Of a stretch of 64,000 nt of DNA, positions 1 through 9,550 are shown piece after piece. The stretch covers positions 1 through 64,000 of the forward strand of contig JAHZKX010000071.1 in assembly GCA_022600195.1 (NCBI GenBank), written 5' to 3'. A program made the translations under genes and the position numbers. The notes beneath the pieces are model-generated. The model ran no database searches. It worked only from the letters and a program-made list of their open reading frames with translations, and was not told the DNA's origin. The stretch is from Planctomycetota bacterium. Its GTDB lineage: Bacteria > Planctomycetota > Planctomycetia > Planctomycetales > Planctomycetaceae. Positions within the stretch are counted from its first letter, which is position 1; every line of letters begins with the position of its first letter.

Positions 1-348
1 CTGGGATACCGGGCCCCGGTGCCGGAGGCAAAACTGTTCTGTTTGCCTGCTTCCGCTCCGCTCCAGCAGACAAACAGAACAGTCATTGATACAATCGGAC
101 ACTAAGTCGTATAACTGGTGTCATACTTGGGGGCACGTCACTACGATTCCCCAAAAAACAGTTACTGTTTGTACCTCTGATTAAGAAAGAAATCTCGTTT
201 CTTAAGAGAAAAATAGTCGAGTTTACATTAGTTTTTCCTGATCTGATTTGTATAGAATATTGATAACCGAACCAGAACTTAATCATTGTGGCTGTCTGGT
301 GTTCGGTCATCTCTGAATTAATCTAAGAACGACTCCGGGAGTTATTGC
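1..348. other. Left-edge intergenic region
   Basis: No convincing gene lies in this stretch; the only open frame is a short minus-strand one without protein-like composition. The first 83 bases hold two strong inverted repeats (annotated separately). The rest is A+T-rich and presumably carries the promoter of the DUF1549 gene at 349. A GGGAG ribosome-binding site lies about 10 bases before that ATG. Confidence 0.5.
33..83. repeat. Long imperfect hairpin
   Basis: Bases 33-50 and 66-83 are inverted copies matching at 17 of 18 positions, around a 15-base loop. A separate 13-base palindrome (ACCGGG-C-CCCGGT) lies at 8-20. No T-run follows on either side, so it is not a textbook intrinsic terminator. 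It could still end transcription of a gene beyond the left edge, or be one copy of a dispersed intergenic repeat. Confidence 0.6.
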
Positions 349-2331
349 ATGTCAGGAAAACAGATCAGCAGACCGAGCCAGTTCTCGCGATGCTGGAAAA
401 CAGGAAGTTTATGTATTGCTGTTGCGTTATCAACTTTGATCATTCAGGGGTCTACCGATTCCGAAGCAGCACCACGAAGAAAAGTCAAGAAGAAGCCGGC
501 TGTGAAAAAGGAAGAACCACTGCCTCCCCGCTTTATGGTGAAGTCCAAATCTGTTAGCACCACGAAGCTTTCCAGTGCGTTAAAGTCTGCCGAAAAAATT
601 GACAAACTGGTCGAAGCAAATTATTCGAAATACAAAGTGAAACCCAATCCGATGACGACGGACGAACAATTCCTGCGTCGCATCTACCTGGATATTACTG
701 GAACGATTCCCACCTATCGGGAAACACGCTATTTTTTGGCTTCTCGTCATCCGGACAAACGTAAAAACTTAATCGATCGTTTATTAAATAGCGATGGTTA
801 TGCCAGCCACAGCTTCAACTACTGGGCTGATGTTTTACGTTACACCGATCGCTTAAATAATAATGTTGATGGCACCGCTTATCGCCAGTGGATTAAACAA
901 TCACTGGCAGAAAATAAACCCTGGGACAAAATGGTCCAGGAAATGATTTCTGCAGAGGGTTTGATCTGGGAAAATCCAGCGACGGGATATCTGCAACGAG
1001 ATTCTGGAATGCCCCTGGATAATATGAATAATACAGTTCGTATCTTCCTGGGAACACGCATTGGTTGTGCACAATGCCATGACCATCCCTTTGATCGCTG
1101 GAAGCAAAAAGAATTTTACCAGATGGCTGCGTTTACCTTTGGTTCATTAACTCGTGCCAACGGTAGAGACAAACGATTCTACACAGGTAAGGATCCGAAC
1201 GGTCGTTTGCGAAAAGAATATAAAGAACTCGATCAGGAAGAAGAAGACAGACGGCGAAACCAAGGGCGGTTTAACCGCATGATCCGCGTGAATATGATGG
1301 TGGTGAATGACCAGATTAAACGCAAAATCCAACTACCTCATGATTATGCTTATACAGATGCAAAACCAAAATCAGTGGTGCAACCAAAGACGATCTTTGG
1401 AAAACCAGCCGATATCAAACCGGGAGAAGCCCCACGGAAAGCATTCGCCCGCTGGATGGTATCTAAAGATAATCCCCGTTTTGCTTTAACGATCGCCAAC
1501 CGATTATGGAAGCAGGCTTTTGGACGTGGCCAGATTGAGCCCGTGGACGACATGATGGACAGCACTGTCGCTGAAAATCCGGAATTGATGAAATACCTCG
1601 AATCCGAAATGAAACGTCTGAATTTCGATATGAAGGAATATCTGCGAATCATTTATAACTCGAAAACCTATCAGAGACAGGCTTCTACTAAGGACGTGCC
1701 TTTAAGTGAATTTTATCACTTTCCAGGGCCTGTCCTGCGTCGTATGACAGCAGAACAAGCCTGGGATTCATTTTTGACATTGGCAGTGGTGGATCCGGAA
1801 GAGTACCGGGAACTTCCTTCTAAGATGAAGTCAGAAATCATTGCAGTAGACTTGAATACAGCAACCGCACAGGAAGTCCTGGAAGCGGATAACAAAAAAC
1901 GCGAAGAAATCGACAGAAAACGTTATAAAAGAGAAAAGAAGTATCGCTATAAAGGTCAACTGCTGGCACGTGCTTCTGAACTCCCTTCTCCCGTTCCCGC
2001 AGGCCACTTCCTAAGGACTTTCGGCCAATCGAATCGCGAATTGATTTCAGCCTCTTCTGATTCTGGTTCTGTACCACAGATCTTGTTTATGTTTAATGGT
2101 CCTGTAACTCATATGATGCTGGAAAAAGGTTCCACGATTTACAACAACGTCATCGAACAGAAAAAGGTGAAAGACGGCGTCGATGTTATCTTTATGACGA
2201 TTTTGAATCGTAAGCCTGATAAGGATGAATCGCAGATTGCCATGAGCGAAATTGAAAAGAATGGACCAGCAGGTTATGGAAACGTGATCTGGTCGCTCGT
2301 AAATACACGCGAGTTTCTGTTTATTCAATAA
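349..2331 (+). CDS. DUF1549/DUF1553 domain-containing protein
   Basis: Exported planctomycete protein of 660 residues. It has a hydrophobic N-terminal segment (about residues 20-35, ending near SEAAPRR), a DUF1549 domain from about residue 90 to 290, and a DUF1553 domain from about 360 to 640. Residues 240-244 read CAQCH followed by DHPFDRW, the CXXCH c-type haem signature usual inside this family. Unlike the other three copies in the window it lacks the N-terminal planctomycete cytochrome c domain, which explains its shorter length. It is followed 90 bases later by a DUF1501 gene, the standard partner. The biochemical role is unknown; surface-associated polymer breakdown or electron transfer is often proposed. 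Family assignment is secure, function is not. Confidence 0.9.
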   Translation: MSGKQISRPSQFSRCWKTGSLCIAVALSTLIIQGSTDSEAAPRRKVKKKPAVKKEEPLPPRFMVKSKSVSTTKLSSALKSAEKIDKLVEANYSKYKVKPNPMTTDEQFLRRIYLDITGTIPTYRETRYFLASRHPDKRKNLIDRLLNSDGYASHSFNYWADVLRYTDRLNNNVDGTAYRQWIKQSLAENKPWDKMVQEMISAEGLIWENPATGYLQRDSGMPLDNMNNTVRIFLGTRIGCAQCHDHPFDRWKQKEFYQMAAFTFGSLTRANGRDKRFYTGKDPNGRLRKEYKELDQEEEDRRRNQGRFNRMIRVNMMVVNDQIKRKIQLPHDYAYTDAKPKSVVQPKTIFGKPADIKPGEAPRKAFARWMVSKDNPRFALTIANRLWKQAFGRGQIEPVDDMMDSTVAENPELMKYLESEMKRLNFDMKEYLRIIYNSKTYQRQASTKDVPLSEFYHFPGPVLRRMTAEQAWDSFLTLAVVDPEEYRELPSKMKSEIIAVDLNTATAQEVLEADNKKREEIDRKRYKREKKYRYKGQLLARASELPSPVPAGHFLRTFGQSNRELISASSDSGSVPQILFMFNGPVTHMMLEKGSTIYNNVIEQKKVKDGVDVIFMTILNRKPDKDESQIAMSEIEKNGPAGYGNVIWSLVNTREFLFIQ

Positions 2332-2421
2332 CGGTCTAAATTACATAATGACCTGACAAACTGATTTGGGTTCTAATTTAATCAACATAAATTGAAATTT
2401 AAAAATATAAAGGCATATCAA

Positions 2422-3729
2422 ATGCAAGATGTTTTATCAAAACTCGACGGACAGCATCGACGACAGTTTCTCGAGTATGCAGCTAAGACAGCCCTGGGAG
2501 TCAGTGTTCTTCCGGTTTTCAACCAGATGGTTGAAGCAGCTCCAGCTCGATCCAAAAAAGGGGGAGCAGCCAAAGGCGGGAAAGCCAAACGCTTGATTTA
2601 TCTCTATATGGCCGGTGCGATGTCGCACCTTGATACTTTTGACTTGAAACCCGGTCATAAGAATCAAGGGCAAACCAAGGCGATCAAAACTAATGTACCC
2701 GGCAAGAAAATGAGTGAATTTCTACCCACTCTCGCTGAAAATTTTGACAAAATGGCCGTGATCAATTCCATGTATACTGAAACCGGCGCACATGGCCCGG
2801 GCGAATACATGATGCGTACCAGCTACAAAGAGATTGCTTCCACGCGACATCCTTCGATGGGGCCATGGATTCAGCGTTTCAACGGTCGGCAGAATAAAAA
2901 TCTTCCCGACACGGTTCTGATCAGTGCACCTGCTCGTCACCCGAGTGCAGGATTTTTTGATCCTTCATTCAGTCCTTTACCTATCGGTGATCCTAATCGG
3001 GGTTTGGAAAACACAAAGTCTCCTGCATATATGTCAGATAATTCATTCGAAAAACGAATGGAATTAATTAACAAATTCGACAAGAAGTTTCAAAATAAAT
3101 TCAAGACGAAAGATGTGCTGGCTTATACGGATTTCTATTCACAGGCATCCAGTCTGCTTTCCAGTGATGAGCTAAAAGCATTCGACCTGAATGAAGAGAA
3201 AGCAGAAGATCGTGATAAGTATGGTCGCAATACTTTGGGTCAGGGATGTATGCTGGCACGTCGTCTGGTAGAAAACAACGTCCGTTGTGTGGAAGTCTCC
3301 TTTGGTGGCTGGGACATGCACCGCGACATCTACGATGACAGAATCCTGCCAACACGAGCTGGAATGCTGGACAAAGCTCTGGGGAATCTCCTGAAAGATC
3401 TGGGGGATCGCGGTTTGCTGGACGAGACTCTTGTGGTTCTGACGACTGAATTTGGTCGTACCCCTGTCATTAACCAGAATGCAGGCCGAGACCACCATCC
3501 CGGTGTCTTCTCTGCTGCCCTGATGGGTGGTGGCATTAAAGGCGGCCAATACTATGGCAAATCTGATGAAGGTGGCGTGAGTGTCGAAGCGGACGGCGTT
3601 TTACCAGCCGACTTCAATGCAACCATTGCCTCTGCATTGGGACTGCCTTTGGACAAAGAAATATTCTCTTCCAATGGTCGCCCTTTCAAAGTGGCCCACG
3701 ATGGCGAAGCCATCACAAAGCTGTTATAA
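2422..3729 (+). CDS. DUF1501 family protein
   Basis: Secreted protein of 435 residues related to the alkaline phosphatase/sulfatase-like DUF1501 group. The N-terminus carries a Tat-like signal (HRRQFLEYAAKTALGVSVLP). Family landmarks are the early SHLDTFDLKPG motif, the TEFGRTPV motif and the histidine-rich GRDHHPGVFSAALMGGG motif, which probably bind metal. A TTG at 2392 would add ten residues, but the ATG at 2422 puts the twin arginine at the usual place, so I use it. It forms a pair with the upstream DUF1549 gene and is closed by a clear terminator. The enzymatic activity is not established for the family. Confidence 0.9.
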   Translation: MQDVLSKLDGQHRRQFLEYAAKTALGVSVLPVFNQMVEAAPARSKKGGAAKGGKAKRLIYLYMAGAMSHLDTFDLKPGHKNQGQTKAIKTNVPGKKMSEFLPTLAENFDKMAVINSMYTETGAHGPGEYMMRTSYKEIASTRHPSMGPWIQRFNGRQNKNLPDTVLISAPARHPSAGFFDPSFSPLPIGDPNRGLENTKSPAYMSDNSFEKRMELINKFDKKFQNKFKTKDVLAYTDFYSQASSLLSSDELKAFDLNEEKAEDRDKYGRNTLGQGCMLARRLVENNVRCVEVSFGGWDMHRDIYDDRILPTRAGMLDKALGNLLKDLGDRGLLDETLVVLTTEFGRTPVINQNAGRDHHPGVFSAALMGGGIKGGQYYGKSDEGGVSVEADGVLPADFNATIASALGLPLDKEIFSSNGRPFKVAHDGEAITKLL

Positions 3730-3754
3730 GTTCTGTTGTAACTTGAAAATGCAT

Positions 3755-3786
3755 AAAACGACTTCCACTTTGGAAGTCGTTTTTTT
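3755..3786 (+). terminator. Intrinsic terminator after DUF1501 gene
   Basis: A perfect 13-base inverted repeat (AAAACGACTTCCA / TGGAAGTCGTTTT) with a 3-base loop runs into a T-run ending at 3786. It lies 25 bases after the DUF1501 stop codon and separates this pair from the PQQ gene at 4018. Confidence 0.9.
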
Positions 3787-4017
3787 GTGAGATAACACAC
3801 AATAAATATTCAGCGATATTTTCGAAATCTTGTAATAATAGTAGCTTCCCAAATTTTCGGGGATTATGATCAAACTATAGATTCACGGTAAATCTATCAT
3901 GATATCCTTCCAAATAGACCAGAATCCTTCGAACTGCTGAGAACATTGAGTCGCTAATTTAAAACTTGAGTCCCTCCTGCTTTGCCTCAAAACTGCAATC
4001 TGAGAAAGATCATTTAA

Positions 4018-6702
4018 ATGACGAAGGTTAGTCGTATTTCACTGCTGGTTCAGGTATTCCTCAGCCTGATTGTGTGCTGCACGATTGCTGATGCAGACGA
4101 TAGCTGGCTCCAACTGAAAGGCAATAAACAGCGATCGGGAAACGTTTCCCATATCTCTATTAAGCCACCTCTTACAATTTCAGCAACGATTCCTTTAACA
4201 GATGGTATTTACACATCACCGGTTGCCAGCAATGGAAACGTTTTTGTAGTTGACGGGTCGGGCGTTGTCTTTGCCATTGATGGCAAGACAAATCAGATCC
4301 TCTGGAAATTCGCTACACGAGGTGGATCAGGAAACTGCAGCAATGTGGCATCACCGGCAATCATAGACCAATATCTGCATGTCGGAACCACCGCCGGTTA
4401 CTATTATGTACTTGATCTAAAAAACGGCGCTGTCGTGAAAGAAATCGACTGTGGTGAGCCGATTTTTTCCGCACCAGTCGTCAATAAAAACCGAGTTTAT
4501 TTCGCTACACTGGGTGCCCAGGTTTATGCCGTGGAACCAGATGGTGCAGTTGTCTGGACCTGGGACTTTGTAAAAGAAGTCGTTCAGTTCAAGGGAAATC
4601 GCTGGAGTGGTGCAGACTGGCTCGCCCATCGCAAAGATCGAGTTACGTGGCGCGATCACTTTGTCTGCTCGCGTGATATTTGCCTGGCTGGAAATACCAT
4701 TGTGATCCCTGCTGGAGGCCGCACAGTATTTCTCGAAGATGCCGGAACAAAACCACGCCTTCGTTCGGTGGGTGAAATCCCCAAGTACGCGGGTTCCGAA
4801 TATCCTGCAACTTTCGGTCAGAGTGCCGATGAGGCTGGCAATGTCTATGTGCAATGGCATCGACGCGACAACGCTGGCCGTGTCGAAAAGCTGCGACTCG
4901 AAGGAGACAAACTTCAGGCAGACTATATCAAAGGCACACAAACTTCAATTCGCGATCCCGGATTGTTGAGTTTTGCTTCCGTCAGTATCCGTGGCAATGA
5001 TGTGTATCGCGTTCGCCCGGAAGCAGGTCTGGGATTGTGTCGCCATGCTATCGGTGAAGAAAAAACCGAAGTTCTCTGCAAAGCCGCTTCCATTTGCTCC
5101 CCCGTTTTAACGCGGGATCATGCCATCTATGGCGGCCTTGATGGGAAACTGTACGTTGTCCCTCTCAAGGGAGGTAAGACGTTGACTTTCACGACTACCT
5201 ATGATGCCCCTATCACAGCGCCCGTCGCGATAGCAAATAACAAGATCTATGTTCCTTGCGAAGATGGATATCTCTATGTTCTGAATGCAGATTCTACATC
5301 GTCTCAACCAGAGACCTTTCTGACTCCTCAACGGGACTTACAGATCTGGAAAATACGCAGCCCGCTGAAAGGTCCGCTGGCTGATCCTAAATTTGACTGG
5401 TACACGAACTATGGTGACTTCGGTGGAACCAACGCCAATTCTCAGGGATTGAAACCACCACTCCGCATGCGTTGGGCACGCCGACTGGAAGGAACCGTAA
5501 AACATCTCCCAGTCTGCGGAGGCGGGCGGCTTTATACTCATACTGCTGAAGGTCAAATTATTGCCGTCGAGCAGGATACGGGCCGACTGTTATGGAGACG
5601 CTATTGGCCAGATGTCTATTTATCTTTCACATCACCGCTTTACATTGATGGAAAATTGCTGATTCCGCAGGCAGGGATTAAAAAATCACGAATGCGCTGT
5701 CTGGATGCGGCAACCGGGAAACTACTCTGGGAAGCCCCTTTTACAGGTTCTCCAAGCTGGAGCCGACAATTCCCACCGGTTGTTCACGGCAACATCGCAA
5801 TCTACGCTTCCGGTTCGGGAGAATATGCAACACAGGGAACAGAAAAAGCATTCACCTTCGGGGGCAAACCAGCAGTCAAATCCGATGGACGCGAAGTGAT
5901 GAGCTGGATTTATTCGAACGATAACCCCTATTACCCGAAGGATCACCGCCCCCGACTCTGGGCCTGGGACTTGGATACGGGTAAAGTCGTCTGGGAAAAA
6001 GATTTTTCAAAATATGGGCGGGGCGGCAATGACTGTGGTATCGCAGTACTTGATGGAAAACTGTATTACTCAACATTCTTTGGCTATGCATCCAGTCAAC
6101 GCAAGCGGCGTGGCCTGCCTGTTGAAAATAACGGAATCACTGCTTGCCTTGACCCTAAAACAGGCAAGGTTGTGTGGTTGACGAACAAATATTATGTCAC
6201 ATCCAAGTGCACGCTGAGTGCACGCGACGGCCGAATTTATATCGGCGGTTATAATCGTGCAAACGAAAAAACGCAGGATCGGTTTGTCTGGTGCCTGGAT
6301 GCGAAAGACGGATCGTTAGTCTGGAAATCAGATGCGGTTACGTCGGCACTGAATGTCGTCACCGTTGGAAAAGACTATATCTTCTCGAACGCGTTGCGAG
6401 GCAAAGGTAACGTATTTGATCATCAAACCGGTAAGGTTTTAAACAGTATTGGTCATAACTATGCCTGCTGTCGCTTTACCCTTTCCGAACCGTACGTTCT
6501 CGGAGCGAATATGGACATGATTGACCTGTCTGACAACGGTAAACTGGTTTCAACGGGACCTGCCATAGATTCTCGTGAGTGTTTGGGAGCCGTCGTTTCG
6601 AATGGGCGAATTTTTTATACATCGCAGGCGAGTGGTTTTATCGTCTCACAAACCTTCGGAGAGAATTCAAAAAAACTGCCCGCTGTCTGGGAAAGACCCT
6701 GA
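4018..6702 (+). CDS. PQQ-like beta-propeller repeat protein
   Basis: Exported protein of 894 residues with an N-terminal signal peptide (hydrophobic residues 7-25, cleavage near ADADD). The body has many propeller blades of the PQQ/BamB type, recognisable by repeats such as VFAIDGKTNQILWKF, AVEQDTGRLLWRR, CLDAATGKLLWE and CLDPKTGKVVWL. There are enough blades for two propellers separated near residue 440-480. It is unclear whether a PQQ cofactor is bound; many planctomycete members are probably scaffolds. It is first in a same-strand run with three more exported redox-type genes, which suggests shared envelope function, though a terminator-like hairpin at 6910-6930 may uncouple transcription. 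Confidence 0.88.
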   Translation: MTKVSRISLLVQVFLSLIVCCTIADADDSWLQLKGNKQRSGNVSHISIKPPLTISATIPLTDGIYTSPVASNGNVFVVDGSGVVFAIDGKTNQILWKFATRGGSGNCSNVASPAIIDQYLHVGTTAGYYYVLDLKNGAVVKEIDCGEPIFSAPVVNKNRVYFATLGAQVYAVEPDGAVVWTWDFVKEVVQFKGNRWSGADWLAHRKDRVTWRDHFVCSRDICLAGNTIVIPAGGRTVFLEDAGTKPRLRSVGEIPKYAGSEYPATFGQSADEAGNVYVQWHRRDNAGRVEKLRLEGDKLQADYIKGTQTSIRDPGLLSFASVSIRGNDVYRVRPEAGLGLCRHAIGEEKTEVLCKAASICSPVLTRDHAIYGGLDGKLYVVPLKGGKTLTFTTTYDAPITAPVAIANNKIYVPCEDGYLYVLNADSTSSQPETFLTPQRDLQIWKIRSPLKGPLADPKFDWYTNYGDFGGTNANSQGLKPPLRMRWARRLEGTVKHLPVCGGGRLYTHTAEGQIIAVEQDTGRLLWRRYWPDVYLSFTSPLYIDGKLLIPQAGIKKSRMRCLDAATGKLLWEAPFTGSPSWSRQFPPVVHGNIAIYASGSGEYATQGTEKAFTFGGKPAVKSDGREVMSWIYSNDNPYYPKDHRPRLWAWDLDTGKVVWEKDFSKYGRGGNDCGIAVLDGKLYYSTFFGYASSQRKRRGLPVENNGITACLDPKTGKVVWLTNKYYVTSKCTLSARDGRIYIGGYNRANEKTQDRFVWCLDAKDGSLVWKSDAVTSALNVVTVGKDYIFSNALRGKGNVFDHQTGKVLNSIGHNYACCRFTLSEPYVLGANMDMIDLSDNGKLVSTGPAIDSRECLGAVVSNGRIFYTSQASGFIVSQTFGENSKKLPAVWERP

Positions 6703-6882
6703 TATTGAAAGGATCGTTTTTTACTAAATACAGTGTCCAGGTTAAGAACTGATGAAAACCAGGCCTGAATCAAGAATATTGGTAGTCGTGATTGACTAAG
6801 AAACATACAATTTGCCAACCTCGTGAGAGAAGAAAAAGGGCCCAGTGGTTTGCACTCCTCTTTCACTCACATTAAAATTCAT

Positions 6883-6930
6883 GGATACGTCAGTATTGAC
6901 GTATCCGCCCCTGCCTCTGCAGGATTTTTT
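6883..6930 (+). terminator. Tandem hairpins ending in T-run, possible leader attenuator
   Basis: Two hairpins lie back to back. Bases 6883-6906 are a perfect 10-base inverted repeat with a GTAT loop. Bases 6910-6923 form CCTGC-CTCT-GCAGG followed by A and six T residues to 6930. The second is a terminator-like structure only 30 bases before the next ATG. It may terminate the PQQ transcript, or attenuate expression of the gene at 6961. Confidence 0.6.
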
Positions 6931-6960
6931 GTCAAGTATTGGAACCCTAAGGAGAAATAC

Positions 6961-7515
6961 ATGAAAAGTCTGCTTACACTCTCAGTAGCGTTGATGTTCG
7001 TTGCCGCCAGTTCTATTAGTTCTGCAGCAGAACTGAATTCCGGTATCGAAGTTGGTGGAAGACCAGGAGCATATACCGTCAATGATTGCACGGGTCCTAA
7101 CGCTGGTAAGTCACTTTGCTATCGTTGCAGCTATGGTGGACGACCTGTGGTCAATATCTTCGCTCGTGAAATGAATGGTGATGTCCAGGAATTGATTGCG
7201 AAAATTGATGCAAAAGTCGGCCAAAATCGAGATCAGAAAATGGCTGCATTTGTTGTGCATCTGACTGACGATGCAGACGCTTCCAGCAAAACTCTCAAAA
7301 AGATTGCTGACAGCAAGAAAATCAAGAACACACCACTCACTAATTTCGAAGGTGAAGCTGGTCCCTCTTCGTACAAAATCTCCAAAGATGCCGACATTAC
7401 TGTTTTAATGTGGGTCAAAGGAAAAGTGATGGTCAATCACGCTATGAAGAAGAGTGATTTGTCCAAAGACAAAATCAGTAAAATCGTTAAGGATACTTCC
7501 AAAATTCTAAACTAA
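6961..7515 (+). CDS. Small secreted CXXC redox-like protein
   Basis: A 184-residue protein with a clear signal peptide (MKSLLTLSVALMFVAASS, cleavage near SSAAE). The mature part begins with a segment containing Cys43 and a CYRC motif at residues 53-56 (GKSLCYRCSYGGRPVVNIF), followed by alternating hydrophobic strands and helices compatible with a thioredoxin-like fold. I believe this belongs to a planctomycete group of periplasmic thiol or peroxiredoxin-like proteins, but I cannot name a characterised relative. The ATG at 6961 is preferred over upstream in-frame starts because it begins the signal peptide and has a strong AAGGAG site ten bases before it. It sits between the PQQ gene and a cytochrome-type gene. 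Confidence 0.8.
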   Translation: MKSLLTLSVALMFVAASSISSAAELNSGIEVGGRPGAYTVNDCTGPNAGKSLCYRCSYGGRPVVNIFAREMNGDVQELIAKIDAKVGQNRDQKMAAFVVHLTDDADASSKTLKKIADSKKIKNTPLTNFEGEAGPSSYKISKDADITVLMWVKGKVMVNHAMKKSDLSKDKISKIVKDTSKILN

Positions 7516-7545
7516 TGATTTTACACGATCATCGATAGAATGAGT

Positions 7546-7579
7546 AAACCCCGCTTTCCCAAAATGGTTAGCGGGGTTT
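7546..7579 (+). terminator. Intrinsic terminator
   Basis: A perfect 10-base inverted repeat (AAACCCCGCT / AGCGGGGTTT) with a 14-base loop stands 30 bases after the CXXC gene stop. The following T-run is short. It lies before the RBS of the next gene, so the next gene needs its own promoter or read-through. Confidence 0.8.
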
Positions 7580-7635
7580 CTACTTCCCGCCACGTCAGAC
7601 CAATACGAATTCTCACATTTCGTAAAGGGGTTGTC

Positions 7636-9501
7636 ATGTATCTCAAGCGTAAATCCATTCGGTTTTTCCAGCCTCTGGCCATCCTCTGTGTAATCTGTCT
7701 GTTGATAAATATACAACGTGTAAACGCTGGTCAATCAAACAGCCTGATGGATATCTCAACTGACGGAAAACTACTTGCCTGTTCCAATCGTGATAACGGT
7801 TCGGTCAGCATTATCGATTTGCAATCACATAAATTATTAAGCGAAATTAAAGTCGGAAAACATCCCGAAGGCGTCAGTTTCCTGGGTAAAACCCATCTCT
7901 TGGCAACCGCCGTCTATGATGAAGACCTGGTTCTGTTTCTTGATGCTGACACTGGTAAGCAAATTGGCCAGACAGAAGTATTTGATGAACCCTATGGTAT
8001 TGTTTCCACAAAAAACGGTAAAAAAATATTCGTCACATTGGATTATCCAGGACGGATTGTGGAAATCGATACAAATTCGAAAAAGATCACTAGGGAATTT
8101 TCGTCAGGAAAACACTTGCGCGGCATCGCCATCTCCAATGACGACCAGAACCTTTTTACAACAGAATATTATACAGCCCTGGTTCGTCAAATTGATTTGG
8201 CCAGTGGAAGTACGATTGACGAGTGGCCCGGCGGAAGTACAGACAACCTTTCACGGCAGATCACGTTACATCCCCATAGGGCGAAAGCCTACCTGCCACA
8301 TATTCGCTCCCGGATTACGGTAGCACACGGCGCCGGCTCCATCTTTCCCATTGTTTCGATTGTCGATACAAAATCGGGGGAAGGAAAACGACGACGAAAA
8401 ATACCCATGGACTCTTTTCAAGGAGCTCGCGTCACTTCAAATCCATGGGATACTGCCATCACTCCCGACGGAAAAACATTCTTCGTAGTCTTTGCAGGTA
8501 CAGATGATATGTTTGTCTGCAATGTCATCGATGACGATTATCGCGAATTGACATTTCGCGCTTCGCTCAGACTCGGACACAACCCCCGCGCAGTACGTGT
8601 GGCACCCAATGGTAAAACTTTTTATGTCTACAACGCACTCGACTTTAATGTTGTTGCATACGATACAAGAACCCTTCGCCCACAGGCGATAATTGATGTT
8701 GCAAGCAATCCGCTGGGAGAAGAAATCCTGCTGGGAAAACGACTGTTTTATACTGCTCTGCAACCCATGTCCAGCCGCCTCTGGATTTCCTGTGCGAGCT
8801 GTCATCCGGATGGGCAACCAGATGGAAAAACCTGGCATAACCCTGAAGGATTAAGAAATACTCAATCACTGGCCGGCATGGCCTGGACTCACCCTATCCA
8901 CTGGTCAGCAGACCGTGATGAAGTTCAAGATTTCGAACATACCATCCGTGGACCTTTGATGCAGGGAAAGGGATTGGTGAGAGGAAGAATCAATCCTTCG
9001 CTGGACGCTCCTAATAGTGGATTGTCGCGGGCCTTGGATGCAATGGCCGCTTATTCGAACACTCACCAATTTACCTTAAGCCCTCATGCCAAAAAAGGAC
9101 TCAACCCGTCAGCGAAACGAGGACGCACGCTGTTCTTCTCAAAACAGACTCAATGTGCAAATTGCCATACTGGTCCCTTTTTAACAGATTCCGTTCCCTC
9201 AAAGAAATTCATCCGCCACGATGTCGGCACCGCAGTTGACAATCCCGGTGAAGAGATGGGACCCGCCTATGATACCCCGACGCTCCTCGGCGTATATCGC
9301 ACTGCCCCTTATCTTTCACATGGTAAAGCACAAACACTCGAAGAAGTTTTCACCAAATATAACCATGACGACAAACATGGGAAAACGAGCCAGCTTTCAA
9401 AGCAGGATATTTCAGATCTCGCGGAATTCTTAAAGGCACTACCCTACGAAGACCCGATACCCAAAGCCAAAGCCGCCGGTCTGGTCAAAGTTGAGAAGTA
9501 A
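7636..9501 (+). CDS. YncE-like beta-propeller / two-haem cytochrome c fusion
   Basis: Exported 621-residue protein. The N-terminus is a signal peptide. Residues about 30-360 form a YncE/lactonase-type propeller (repeats such as NGSVSIIDLQSHKLL and FYVYNALDFNVVAYD). The C-terminal third resembles di-haem cytochrome c peroxidase proteins, with CASCH at about residues 386-390 and CANCH at 507-511, and LRNTQSLAGMAWTHPIHW between them. This arrangement suggests a periplasmic electron-transfer or peroxidase-type oxidase, possibly with surface substrate binding through the propeller. The ATG at 7636 is chosen over an in-frame ATG at 7540 because the latter lies upstream of the terminator hairpin and GGGG lies just before 7636. 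It is followed 49 bases later by a TlpA-like gene. Confidence 0.87.
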   Translation: MYLKRKSIRFFQPLAILCVICLLINIQRVNAGQSNSLMDISTDGKLLACSNRDNGSVSIIDLQSHKLLSEIKVGKHPEGVSFLGKTHLLATAVYDEDLVLFLDADTGKQIGQTEVFDEPYGIVSTKNGKKIFVTLDYPGRIVEIDTNSKKITREFSSGKHLRGIAISNDDQNLFTTEYYTALVRQIDLASGSTIDEWPGGSTDNLSRQITLHPHRAKAYLPHIRSRITVAHGAGSIFPIVSIVDTKSGEGKRRRKIPMDSFQGARVTSNPWDTAITPDGKTFFVVFAGTDDMFVCNVIDDDYRELTFRASLRLGHNPRAVRVAPNGKTFYVYNALDFNVVAYDTRTLRPQAIIDVASNPLGEEILLGKRLFYTALQPMSSRLWISCASCHPDGQPDGKTWHNPEGLRNTQSLAGMAWTHPIHWSADRDEVQDFEHTIRGPLMQGKGLVRGRINPSLDAPNSGLSRALDAMAAYSNTHQFTLSPHAKKGLNPSAKRGRTLFFSKQTQCANCHTGPFLTDSVPSKKFIRHDVGTAVDNPGEEMGPAYDTPTLLGVYRTAPYLSHGKAQTLEEVFTKYNHDDKHGKTSQLSKQDISDLAEFLKALPYEDPIPKAKAAGLVKVEK

Positions 9502-9550
9502 TATCGAAAGCATTTTTTCCAGCCAGTATATTTCAAGAAAGAGTTTTCAA

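Noticed and set aside
9491..9550. Upstream in-frame start of the TlpA-like gene
   Set aside because: It overlaps the preceding gene and would bury the lipoprotein signal.
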